Source: Pontiellaceae bacterium B12227 (lineage in GTDB: Bacteria; Verrucomicrobiota; Kiritimatiellia; Kiritimatiellales; Pontiellaceae). From it: a DNA stretch of 34,241 bases. This document shows positions 6,938 through 13,907 of this stretch, piece after piece. The notes beneath the pieces are model-generated. The model was not told where the DNA came from. It saw only the letters and a program-made list of their open reading frames with translations, and did no database searches. The translations under genes were made by a program, and so were the position numbers. Location: positions 1 through 34,241 of the forward strand of contig JAROAZ010000041.1 of NCBI GenBank assembly GCA_029432775.1. The letters are read 5' to 3'. Each line of letters opens with the position of its first letter. The first letter of the stretch is position 1.

Positions 6938-8149
6938 ATGAACACAGATCCTCAGAAGACGGCCTATCTGCTGAAATGCATGATGGATAACATGTCGGAC
7001 ATGATCTATTTCAAAGATCGTAATTCCCGATTCATCATGGTCAACAAAGCTGCCGCCCAGTGGCAGGGGGGCTGCACGCCCGAAGAACTGGTCGGAAAAT
7101 CCGACTTTGATTCCTACTCAGACGAGGATGCCCGTCGCATGCGGCATGATGAGCTGCGCATTATGCAGACGGGGGAGCCCTTGTTCGGTCTTGAAGAGGG
7201 AGAGACCCGCAAGGATGGATCGCACGCCTGGGTGTCCTCCACAAAAATGCCGCTGCGCAACGAAGTCGGCGAGGTGATTGGAATCTTCGGCATCTCCCGC
7301 GATATTACCGAGCACAAAGAGGCTGAACTGCGCGCTGAAAAACTGGCCGAGGAAAACAGCCGCTTCCGGCTGGAACTGGAAGAGGACCTGTTGATGGCCT
7401 CACAGTTGCAGAAAACTTTTTTCCCCCATTCCTATCCAACGTTCCAGTCATTGGAAAATGGAGACCGGAATCTGGTGGAGTTTTCCCATTTCCATCGCCC
7501 TGGCGGCTTGATTGGCGGCGATCTTTGTTCCATCCGGAAAATATCTGAAACGGAAGCGGGTATTTTTTTATGCGATGTCATGGGGCATGGGGTTCGGGCC
7601 GCGCTCGGTACCAGCATTGTGCGGGCGGTGGTGGAGGAAAATGCACATCATAAAATAGACCCCGGCGATTTTCTGCAGCATATGAATCAGGTGCTGATGC
7701 CGCTGTTCAGGCAGGAGGGGCAGTTCCTTTTCGCCACGGCGTGTTACATGGTGCTGGATATTTCAAGCGGGGTGGTGCGTATGGCGAATGCAGGGCATCC
7801 TATGCCGATTGTTCTGGAAATCAATGGGCAGCGGGCGGAGTGCTTTGCCGATGATGATTCTTTTGCCGGGCCGGGATTGGCGATTGTTGAGGACGCGGTG
7901 TATGAAACCATCGAGCGCACGATCAAGCGGGACGATGTTGTGCTCATGTATACCGACGGGCTCAATGAAGTGGTAGGGGCCGATGGCGAGGAGTTCGGTG
8001 AAAAGGGGCTGCTGGCGTCCGTCCTTGGGCACATGGATCTGCCTTTGTCAGACCTGTTTCCCGCGTTACATGCGGAGGCCTGCCGGTTCGGGGGCATCCA
8101 GGCCCTGGAAGACGATGTTTGTATGGTCGGGTTCAGAATGATGTCCTGA
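6938..8149 (+). CDS. PAS domain-SpoIIE/RsbU-type PP2C serine phosphatase
   Basis: Signal-dependent protein phosphatase of the kind that acts on anti-sigma-factor antagonists. Residues ~8-125 form a PAS sensor (MIYFKDRNSRFIMVNKAAAQW, ending in EVIGIFGISRDITEHKEAE, a PAS-PAC signature). Residues ~125-155 are a charged helical linker. Residues ~165-403 are the SpoIIE-type PP2C domain with metal aspartates D195 (GLIGGDL), D213 (CDVMGHG) and D392/D393 (LEDDVCMVG), plus the DDVVLMYTDGLNE strand. GGGGAGGGG just precedes the ATG. There are no transmembrane segments. It lies between fucP and the kinase on the same strand, but no sigma factor, STAS protein or switch kinase is near, so its target is elsewhere. 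Confidence 0.9.
   Translation: MNTDPQKTAYLLKCMMDNMSDMIYFKDRNSRFIMVNKAAAQWQGGCTPEELVGKSDFDSYSDEDARRMRHDELRIMQTGEPLFGLEEGETRKDGSHAWVSSTKMPLRNEVGEVIGIFGISRDITEHKEAELRAEKLAEENSRFRLELEEDLLMASQLQKTFFPHSYPTFQSLENGDRNLVEFSHFHRPGGLIGGDLCSIRKISETEAGIFLCDVMGHGVRAALGTSIVRAVVEENAHHKIDPGDFLQHMNQVLMPLFRQEGQFLFATACYMVLDISSGVVRMANAGHPMPIVLEINGQRAECFADDDSFAGPGLAIVEDAVYETIERTIKRDDVVLMYTDGLNEVVGADGEEFGEKGLLASVLGHMDLPLSDLFPALHAEACRFGGIQALEDDVCMVGFRMMS
7442..7456. repeat. Palindrome TTCCAGTCATTGGAA
   Basis: Dispersed TTCCA-N5-TGGAA element inside the phosphatase gene at the start of the PP2C domain, read as FQSLE. Confidence 0.75.
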
Positions 8150-8280
8150 TCGGCCGGCAGAGTGCCGAATTACAGTATATACCGTAAATGTTCGGCCTGT
8201 GCTTTCGGGCTCTTTCCCGCTTTCTCCTTGTTTTGTCTATATGTAACTTCCCGAAATTGTGAGCATGCAAATCTTGTGTT

Positions 8281-8295
8281 GTATAGAATATACCA
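8281..8295. promoter_or_regulatory. Palindromic operator GTATAGAATATACCA upstream of the sugar kinase
   Basis: Contains the exact palindrome GTATA-GAA-TATAC and differs by one base from the site between araC and fucI. It lies 89 bp before the kinase ATG in a 234-bp gap. A related string, GTATATACCG, occurs at about 8175-8184 in the same gap and may be a weaker half-site. A TTGTGA at 8257-8262 could be a -35 whose -10 overlaps the palindrome. The promoter itself is not certain. Confidence 0.55.
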
Positions 8296-8383
8296 TGCGG
8301 ATATGGAACGAATATGCTGAATATCCTGCTAATTTGCTGAACATCTGAAATAGATGTGTAACAAAGGATGGAGAGGGAAACGT

Positions 8384-9841
8384 ATGAAAAAACATTATCT
8401 GGCAGTAGATCTGGGAGCTTCAAGCGGCCGTGTGATTGTGGGCACACTGGAAGACGGTCAGCTTTCATTGGAGCAAATGAACCGTTTCTGGAACGGACCG
8501 AACGAAATTAACGGGACGCTCTACTGGGACTTCATTCATCTGCTACGAAACATCAAAGAAGGCATTTCGCTGGCACAGCAGAAATATGGCGATTCCATCA
8601 GCTCGATGGGCGTAGATACATGGGGGGTGGATTTCGGACTGATCGATGACGACGGTCAGCTGATCGGCAATCCGGTAAACTATCGCGACAGCCGCACCGA
8701 AGGCATGTTTGAAAAGGTCTTCTCCAGGGTTCCGAAAGAAAAGGTCTATGAAAAAACCGGTATCCAGTTCATGGAACTCAATACCCTCTATCAGTTGATG
8801 GCTCTTTCGGAATCTGATTCCGCTCAGTATAAAATGGCTGCCAAGCTGTTATTTACTCCCGATCTGCTCGGCTATTGCCTCACCGGCAACATGGCCGCCG
8901 AGCGTACGATTGCCAGCACATCCCAATTTTACAACCCGGAAACTCACGACTGGGCTTATGACTTGCTCGAAGAGCTGGGTATCCGCTCCGATCTCTTTGC
9001 CGATCTCGTGGATCCCGGAACTCAGCTGGGTGAATACAAAGGCATTCCGGTTGTGTCCGTTTGCGGTCACGACACCGCCTGTGCCTATGCTGCGGTTCCC
9101 ACCTTGCCCGGCGAAAAATCCGCCTTCATGAGTTCCGGAACCTGGTCACTGCTGGGGGCCGAACTTGCGGAACCGGTTATTAGCGAAGCATCGCTGGCAG
9201 CCGACTTTACTAATGAAGTCGGACTCGGACGGACCATCCGCTTCCTGAAAAATATGTGCGGTTCCTGGATCCTGCAGGAGCTGAAACGCTGCTGGAACGA
9301 GCAGGGCTGTAACTATGCCTGGCCGGAAATGGATGCGCTCAACGAAGCGGCCAAGCCGCTTCAGTATTTCATCGATCCCTCGGCCGAAGAGTTTTATACG
9401 CCGGGCGATATGCCCACCCGTATTCAGGACTATTGTGAAAAGACCGGGCAGGGCCGACCCGAAGACCATGGCGCCATTATGCGCTGCTACTATGAAAGCA
9501 TGGCGCTGCTCTATGCCGATGCGTTCCAGGGTCTGGAAAAAGTCAGTGGAACCCAGCTCGATGCCCTGCGCATTGTGGGCGGCGGATCACAGAATTTTGC
9601 TCTGGACCAGTATGTGGCCAATGCGATCGGGCGTCCGGTAATAATCGGGCCGATTGAAGCCACTGCCATTGGTAACCTGACCACGCAGATGCTCGCCATG
9701 GGCGATATCGAATCGCACGACGAAGGTCGTGCCATTATTCGCGAATCTTTTGCCAATGAGTCGCAGACCTTTGAGCCGCAGGATACCGCGGTCTGGCAAG
9801 AGGCGCTGGCCACCTGGCGCAAGATTTGTAAGCCCGCATAA
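8384..9841 (+). CDS. rhaB: FGGY-family rhamnulokinase-type carbohydrate kinase (likely L-fuculokinase role)
   Basis: ATP-dependent kinase phosphorylating a ketose at O1. 485 aa, matching RhaB (489 aa in E. coli). RhaB-like blocks are VDLGASSGRV, GVDTWGVDFGLIDDDGQ, PVNYRDSRTEGM, TGIQFMELNTLYQL, GHDTACAYAAVP, FMSSGTWSLLG and the C-terminal LRIVGGGSQNFALDQYVANAIGRPV. The catalytic Asp is the one in GVDFGL. ATG 8384 has a GGAGAGG Shine-Dalgarno; an upstream GTG-type extension starting at 8354 lacks one. No rhamnose isomerase or aldolase accompanies it. Because it shares an operator with fucI, phosphorylation of L-fuculose to L-fuculose-1-phosphate is the likely role. That role is inference; only the family assignment is seen. 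Confidence 0.88.
   Translation: MKKHYLAVDLGASSGRVIVGTLEDGQLSLEQMNRFWNGPNEINGTLYWDFIHLLRNIKEGISLAQQKYGDSISSMGVDTWGVDFGLIDDDGQLIGNPVNYRDSRTEGMFEKVFSRVPKEKVYEKTGIQFMELNTLYQLMALSESDSAQYKMAAKLLFTPDLLGYCLTGNMAAERTIASTSQFYNPETHDWAYDLLEELGIRSDLFADLVDPGTQLGEYKGIPVVSVCGHDTACAYAAVPTLPGEKSAFMSSGTWSLLGAELAEPVISEASLAADFTNEVGLGRTIRFLKNMCGSWILQELKRCWNEQGCNYAWPEMDALNEAAKPLQYFIDPSAEEFYTPGDMPTRIQDYCEKTGQGRPEDHGAIMRCYYESMALLYADAFQGLEKVSGTQLDALRIVGGGSQNFALDQYVANAIGRPVIIGPIEATAIGNLTTQMLAMGDIESHDEGRAIIRESFANESQTFEPQDTAVWQEALATWRKICKPA
9524..9538. repeat. Palindrome TTCCAGGGTCTGGAA
   Basis: Dispersed element in the 3' third of the kinase gene, read as FQGLE. It is identical to the copy at 25940-25954. Confidence 0.75.
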
Positions 9842-9873
9842 ATTTTCATCATCATGCTTCTCATCAAAGCATG

Positions 9874-9911
9874 GGGTGCCCCGCTTCGGCGGGGCACCCT
9901 CCTTTATTTAT
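9874..9911 (+). terminator. Strong hairpin terminator after the kinase
   Basis: GGGTGCCCCGC (9874-9884), a TTCG tetraloop and GCGGGGCACCC (9889-9899) form an 11-bp perfect stem, followed by the imperfect T-rich TCCTTTATTTAT. Confidence 0.8.
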
Positions 9912-9921
9912 AAGCGCGGCT

Positions 9922-9938
9922 TTCCAAAATAATTGGAA
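9922..9938. repeat. 17-bp variant palindrome TTCCAA-N5-TTGGAA
   Basis: Same arms as the dispersed 15-bp element but with a 5-bp AT-rich centre instead of 3 bp. It is intergenic, between the kinase terminator and the transaldolase end. Confidence 0.45.
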
Positions 9939-10053
9939 ACCCCTGCCTTACCTTACTGCGCCTTCAGTTCTCCGTCCCGGGTTCCGGTGTTCGGAAGAAG
10001 TAGAGTCGGAGTCTTCTGAAACGGTGAGTCAGAGGGAGATTACGGGTAAGAGT

Positions 10054-10100
10054 AGGATTAAGATTAGGACGGGCGAGTTCGTTGTCCTAATCTTTATCCT
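10054..10100. terminator. Long intergenic hairpin with purine-rich arms
   Basis: Arms 10054-10070 (AGGATTAAGATTAGGAC) and 10084-10100 pair over 16 of 17 positions around a 13-nt loop. It lies 11 bp beyond the transaldolase stop on the minus strand and may end that transcript. It belongs to a set of similarly built intergenic hairpins in this window. Between 9939 and 10053 I see no gene. Confidence 0.5.
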
Positions 10101-10110
10101 GACAATAGAT

Positions 10111-10776
10111 TTAAAAATCGATGTCGTAAATGCCCTGACTGTGGACTGCGAATGTTTCGACGGCCATATCGGTCATCGGATGGCTGCGCAGGGCTTCGAG
10201 CAGATCGTAGTTGATGGTGGCCGAATGGCAGCCTCGTTTCACAATACGGTGAACCTGGTCGACGGTCTTAAAGCTGGCGGCCAGCACTTTGCAGTCGTAG
10301 TTGAAGTGATTCAGCGTCTTGGTGATGTGTTCCACCACTTCAATGCCATGCGATGAAATGTTATCCAGACGGCTGACATAAGGGGCCACATAATCGGCAC
10401 CGGCCTGCGCGGCAACGAGAGCCTGCTGATGGGTGAAGATGGCGGTCGCTGTGACGTTGATTCCTTCGTTTTTAATCATCTGAATGGCCTTGAGGCCTTC
10501 ACGGGTTACCGGAATTTTAGAGTAGTAGTTGTCGCCGAAGCCGAAGTGTTCTTTGTATTTCAGTGCTTCGCGCAGCATTTCGTCGGCCGTCTGGCTGCTG
10601 ACCTGAATATGCATCATGCCGTCGCCGACAATTTCAGCGATCGCCGGGATGATTTCTGAAATCGGTTTTTTCTCAACCGCCAGGATGCTCGGGTTGGTGG
10701 TCACGCCGGCCAGCGGGAAATAGTAGTATAGTTTCTTCAGTTCTTCGAGGTTTGCTGTATCAGCCATGTAGATCAT
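10111..10776 (-). CDS. Transaldolase / fructose-6-phosphate aldolase family protein (TalC/FSA type)
   Basis: Class I aldolase of the short (~220 aa) transaldolase family, forming a Schiff base on K87 (YYSKIPVTREG). Also seen are D6, N28 in GVTTNPS, and APYVSRLDN with the LAASFK block. At the position that distinguishes activities it has F114 (TAIFTHQQAL), as in true transaldolases, where FSA has Tyr. Q58 (HIQVSSQ), however, matches FSA rather than the Glu of TalB. Either transaldolase (moving a dihydroxyacetone unit between sugar phosphates) or an aldolase on a related ketose phosphate is possible. AAGGAG lies 7 nt before ATG 10776. It is followed on the minus strand by a long hairpin and lies downstream of the SDR at 10912-11619. 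With the transketolase in the window it would give non-oxidative pentose-phosphate interconversion. Confidence 0.85.
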   Translation of the reverse strand: MIYMADTANLEELKKLYYYFPLAGVTTNPSILAVEKKPISEIIPAIAEIVGDGMMHIQVSSQTADEMLREALKYKEHFGFGDNYYSKIPVTREGLKAIQMIKNEGINVTATAIFTHQQALVAAQAGADYVAPYVSRLDNISSHGIEVVEHITKTLNHFNYDCKVLAASFKTVDQVHRIVKRGCHSATINYDLLEALRSHPMTDMAVETFAVHSQGIYDIDF

Positions 10777-10801
10777 GACGGGTCTCCTTGTTTGTTAATT
10801 A

Positions 10802-10874
10802 GCCACAAAAAGGCACAAGAGGCACAAAGACTCGTCGTCCAGTCGTCTTCGTGCTTCTTGTGCATCTTTGTGGC
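10802..10874. repeat. Large intergenic hairpin with GGCACAAAG-like arms
   Basis: GCCACAAA (10802-10809) pairs with TTTGTGGC (10867-10874). Thirteen further pairs follow (10813-10825 with 10851-10863, one G-T), then AAGAC/GTCTT. The left arm is built from degenerate repeats of GGCACAAAG. It lies between the minus-strand SDR and transaldolase genes, with no T-run directly after either arm. Confidence 0.65.
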
Positions 10875-10911
10875 CATATGTTCATGTTTGGTTTTTTTTC
10901 TAAATAGTTAT

Positions 10912-11619
10912 TTACCAGGTCTGCGGGCTGGCGGCGCGGCGCAGGTGAATGCAGTCAACGGTAATATTATTCGGCAGGCTGCAGAGGTAGGCCACGGCGT
11001 CGGCGACATCTTTGGGTTGAATCATCGCGGAAAAGTCGGTCAGGTCCGGGCGGCTCTGTTTGACCATTTCGGTGGCGACCCCGCCGGGGCAGATGGCGTG
11101 TACGCAGATGCCATGCTCCCGCCCTTCCTCGATAGCGGTTTTGGTCAGACCGAGCAGGGCATGTTTGCTGGCGCCGTAAGCGGCCTGATTCGGGTAGCCT
11201 TTGACCCCGACGACCGACGAAATGTTGATAATGCGTCCGCCGCCGGACGTTTTCATGCTCTTAAGGGCTTCGCGCAGGCAGAGAAAGGCACCTTCCACAT
11301 TCACTTTATGAATGGCCTGCCAGTCTGCCAGTTTGATGTCTTCAATGGCATCGAAGATCCCGAAGCCGGCATTGTTAATTAATAGATCAATGGGGCCCGC
11401 TTTCCGGAAGAGATCGATGATTTCGGATTCGTCTGAAAGGTCGGCGGCGAAGACCTCCGCCTCCGCTCCGCGCTTTCTACAGGCGTCCCCGACGCTTCCA
11501 AGCATTGGAAGATTGCGTCCGGTAAGTACCACGTTATAGCCGGTTTCGGCGAGTTTCAGGGCAATGGCTTCGCCGATTCCACGACTTGCACCGGTTATGA
11601 GTGCTTTTTTCGTCTTCAT
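10912..11619 (-). CDS. Short-chain dehydrogenase/reductase, 3-oxoacyl reductase-like
   Basis: NAD(P)-dependent oxidoreductase of the classical SDR family, 235 aa. Visible: the TGASRGIG nucleotide-binding motif near residue 8, NNAGFG, the catalytic serine in NISSVVG and YGASK with the active Tyr and Lys, then the ICPGGVATEM segment. The substrate cannot be read from the sequence. The open frame extends far upstream, but ATG 11619 (MKTKKALITGAS) begins exactly at the domain and has GGAG 9 nt before it, while the upstream part is antisense to the DeoR gene. It is upstream of the transaldolase on the same strand, separated by a large hairpin, and divergent from the DeoR gene, whose product may control both directions. 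Confidence 0.88.
   Translation of the reverse strand: MKTKKALITGASRGIGEAIALKLAETGYNVVLTGRNLPMLGSVGDACRKRGAEAEVFAADLSDESEIIDLFRKAGPIDLLINNAGFGIFDAIEDIKLADWQAIHKVNVEGAFLCLREALKSMKTSGGGRIINISSVVGVKGYPNQAAYGASKHALLGLTKTAIEEGREHGICVHAICPGGVATEMVKQSRPDLTDFSAMIQPKDVADAVAYLCSLPNNITVDCIHLRRAASPQTW
11496..11510. repeat. Palindrome TTCCAAGCATTGGAA
   Basis: Dispersed element inside the minus-strand SDR gene, read there as LPMLG, the same peptide as at the start of the phosphopantetheinyl transferase. Confidence 0.75.
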
Positions 11620-11641
11620 AACATTTTTCTCCAATTCCGTG

Positions 11642-11656
11642 TTCCAATGAGTGGAA
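11642..11656. repeat. Palindrome TTCCAATGAGTGGAA in a divergent promoter region
   Basis: The only perfect TTCCA-N5-TGGAA copy outside a gene in this window. It lies 22 bp upstream of the SDR start, in the 154-bp gap shared with the DeoR gene, where it could act as an operator. Confidence 0.7.
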
Positions 11657-11773
11657 AGTAGGGGGTTGGATGGGAAATAAAAAGCAAAAAACAACTTGAT
11701 GCAAAGCGAAAGGAAAGTTAAAACAAACCTCATAGATAGAGAAAACAAAGCAGGACGGACGGACAAGCAACTA

Positions 11774-12529
11774 ATGAGTAAAACATTCGCAGAGCGTAAA
11801 TCAGTCATTCTCGACCTTCTTATGGCCGAGGGCAGTGTCAGTGTTTCGGAGCTGGCCAAGCGCTTGAATGTGACCGTTGTTACAGCGCGTGCCGACCTGG
11901 CCGCACTCGAGGAAGAAGGACTCCTCGTTCGCACCCACGGCGGTGCGGTTCCCGCGCAACATCCGAAAATGATGGAGCGCATGCAGGCTGAAAAAGGCGT
12001 CAAGGGGGCGGTTGCGAAAGCGGCGGCGACCAAGATCCAGAACGGCGATACCATCATTGTGTCCGCCGGAACCACCACAGCACTGATTGCCAAATATCTG
12101 CTGGGCAAAAAAAATATCCATATTGTAACCAACAACACACTGCTGCTTTCCTATGCCCGCACGAACCCGCAGGTTCGCGTTACATTGGTTGGCGGCGAAT
12201 TCCGGCCCGAAGAAGAGGGCGTGGTCGGTCCCCTGGCTTTGAAGGCCATCGACCAGTTTCACGTTTCCAAAGCGTTCATCGGGATCGATGGTGCATCCGC
12301 CAGACAGGGATTCACCGCTCACTTTGTTGAAAGTGCCGATCTCGTCCGCAAAATGGCCGAGCAGGCCGACCAGGTGATCGTCCTGTCCGATTCCGGCAAA
12401 TTCGGGAAACCCGGTTTTGCGCGCATTCTGCCGTTCGGAGCAATTGATACCCTCGTCACCGACAATGATCTAACTAAAGAGTTTGAAACCGAATTGACGA
12501 CCGCCGGGGTGCGCGTCGTCAAAGCATAA
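11774..12529 (+). CDS. DeoR-family transcriptional regulator
   Basis: Cytoplasmic repressor responding to a phosphorylated sugar. Residues ~6-60 are the DeoR winged helix (ERKSVILDLLMAEGSVSVSELAKRLNVTVVTARADLAALEEEGLLVRTHGGAV). The rest is the DeoRC sensor fold with ISAGTTT-like VSAGTTTALIAKYL, VTNNTLLLS, LVGGEF, FIGIDGAS and VLSDSGKFG. 251 aa is typical. ATG 11774 gives the usual short N-terminus; earlier TTG/ATG codons at 11696-11699 would add 26 residues, and neither has a strong Shine-Dalgarno. It is the first gene of a nine-gene plus-strand run ending with transketolase and divergent from the SDR gene, so it most likely controls this cassette through its own promoter. The inducer is unknown. 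Confidence 0.92.
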   Translation: MSKTFAERKSVILDLLMAEGSVSVSELAKRLNVTVVTARADLAALEEEGLLVRTHGGAVPAQHPKMMERMQAEKGVKGAVAKAAATKIQNGDTIIVSAGTTTALIAKYLLGKKNIHIVTNNTLLLSYARTNPQVRVTLVGGEFRPEEEGVVGPLALKAIDQFHVSKAFIGIDGASARQGFTAHFVESADLVRKMAEQADQVIVLSDSGKFGKPGFARILPFGAIDTLVTDNDLTKEFETELTTAGVRVVKA

Positions 12530-12551
12530 TATTCCAAGGAGAATAAAAACT

Positions 12552-13895
12552 ATGGCTACTGAAGTGCTAATGCCGAGGCAGGGACAATCTGTTGAATCCT
12601 GCATCATCATCGAATGGAAAGTGAACGAAGGCGATGTCGTTACTGAAGGACAGGCGCTGTGCGAGGTGGAAACTGATAAAGCCACGTTCGAAGTGGAAGC
12701 CACCGCATCCGGAACCATGCTGGGAATCTTTTATCCCGCCGATTCCGACGTTGAAGTTTTAAAAGTGATCGCAGCCATTGGCGACGAGGGAGAAGACATT
12801 TCCGCGCTTCGTCCGGCTGATGAATCTGCTCCCGCAACTGCCGCACCTGCACCGGCTGTTGAGGAAAAAGTTGAAGCCGCTCCGGCTCCTGTTGCCGCTC
12901 CTGCTGTTCAGGCATCCAGCGCGACGGGCCTCGCATCTCCGCGTGCTAAAAATCTGGCCGCAAAAAAAGGTGTAGATATTTCCTCCATTGCCGGCACCGG
13001 CCCGAACGGTCGTGTGATTGAACGCGACGTTGCCGCTGCTCAGGCCGTTACTCCGGCTGCCGCTGCAAAAGCCGCTGCTGAAGGCCTGGAACTTCCAGCC
13101 GTTGGAACCGGAATGGGTGGCCGCGTGATCGCAGCCGATCTGATGACCGTTGCTCCTGAAGCGGTCGGTGAAGCGGTTGCTTCCATGGACTTCCCGGGTA
13201 CCGTTAAAGAGATCCCGGTTAAGGGCGTTCGCAAAGTGGTGGCGGGCCGCATGCTCAATTCGCTCCAGAGCACCGCCCAGCTCACGCTCAATACATCAGC
13301 CGATGCCCGTTCGGTTCTCGGTTATCGCTCCAAGTGTAAAAACGCTCCGGAAGAAGCCGGCGTCGGCGGAATCAGCATCAACGACGTGGTGCTCTACGCC
13401 ACCATTAAAACCCTCGGCGAGTTCCCGGAACTCAATGCCCACATGCTCGGCACCAAAATTGTTGAATTCGGCAATGTGCATCTCGGATTCGCAGTGGATA
13501 CGCCGCGCGGCCTGATGGTTCCGGTTATTCGTTATGCGAACCTGATGACGCTGAAGCAACTCTCCGCAGAAACCAAGCGTCTGGCTGGAGCCTGCATCGA
13601 CGGCACCATTGATCCGGATGCCCTGAGCGGCGGCACCTTCACGGTAACCAACCTCGGTGCGATGGGCATCGAAAGTTTCACGCCGGTGCTGAACGCTCCT
13701 GAAGTCGGTATCCTCGGTGTCTGCAACATTCAGCCGAAGCCGGTCATGAATAAAGACGGCGGTGCCGACTTTGTTCCGCACATGGGCCTCTCGCTCACGT
13801 TCGACCACGCCGCTGCGGATGGCGCACCTGCCGCCCGTTTCCTCGCGAGCCTTCGCCTGAAGCTCGCTGCGTTTGAACTCACCCTCGCAGGATAA
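12552..13895 (+). CDS. 2-oxoacid dehydrogenase E2, dihydrolipoamide acyltransferase
   Basis: Core acyltransferase of a pyruvate dehydrogenase-type complex, moving the acyl group from lipoamide to CoA. Residues 1-80 are a single lipoyl domain with K43 in ETDKATFEVEA. An Ala/Pro linker follows. Residues ~125-160 are a peripheral subunit-binding domain (ASPRAKNLAAKKGVDISSIAGTGPNGRVIERDV), followed by a partial second copy around GTGMGGRVIAADL. From ~205 runs the catalytic domain, ending in the active-site FDHAAADGAPAARFLASL (His and Asp of the HxxxDG motif). AAGGAG precedes the ATG. 447 aa is usual. The acyl specificity (pyruvate, acetoin or branched-chain) cannot be read directly; position with E3 and fused E1 indicates a complete complex. 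Confidence 0.93.
   Translation: MATEVLMPRQGQSVESCIIIEWKVNEGDVVTEGQALCEVETDKATFEVEATASGTMLGIFYPADSDVEVLKVIAAIGDEGEDISALRPADESAPATAAPAPAVEEKVEAAPAPVAAPAVQASSATGLASPRAKNLAAKKGVDISSIAGTGPNGRVIERDVAAAQAVTPAAAAKAAAEGLELPAVGTGMGGRVIAADLMTVAPEAVGEAVASMDFPGTVKEIPVKGVRKVVAGRMLNSLQSTAQLTLNTSADARSVLGYRSKCKNAPEEAGVGGISINDVVLYATIKTLGEFPELNAHMLGTKIVEFGNVHLGFAVDTPRGLMVPVIRYANLMTLKQLSAETKRLAGACIDGTIDPDALSGGTFTVTNLGAMGIESFTPVLNAPEVGILGVCNIQPKPVMNKDGGADFVPHMGLSLTFDHAAADGAPAARFLASLRLKLAAFELTLAG
13093..13107. repeat. Palindrome TTCCAGCCGTTGGAA
   Basis: Dispersed element in the E2 linker region, read as LPAVG, immediately before the second partial subunit-binding motif. Confidence 0.7.
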
Positions 13896-13907
13896 GGAAT
13901 TCATATC

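Noticed and set aside
11620..12138. Long N-terminal extension of the minus-strand SDR frame (408 aa total)
   Set aside because: The extra part is antisense to the DeoR gene and has low-complexity composition; the SDR domain starts exactly at ATG 11619 with a ribosome-binding site.
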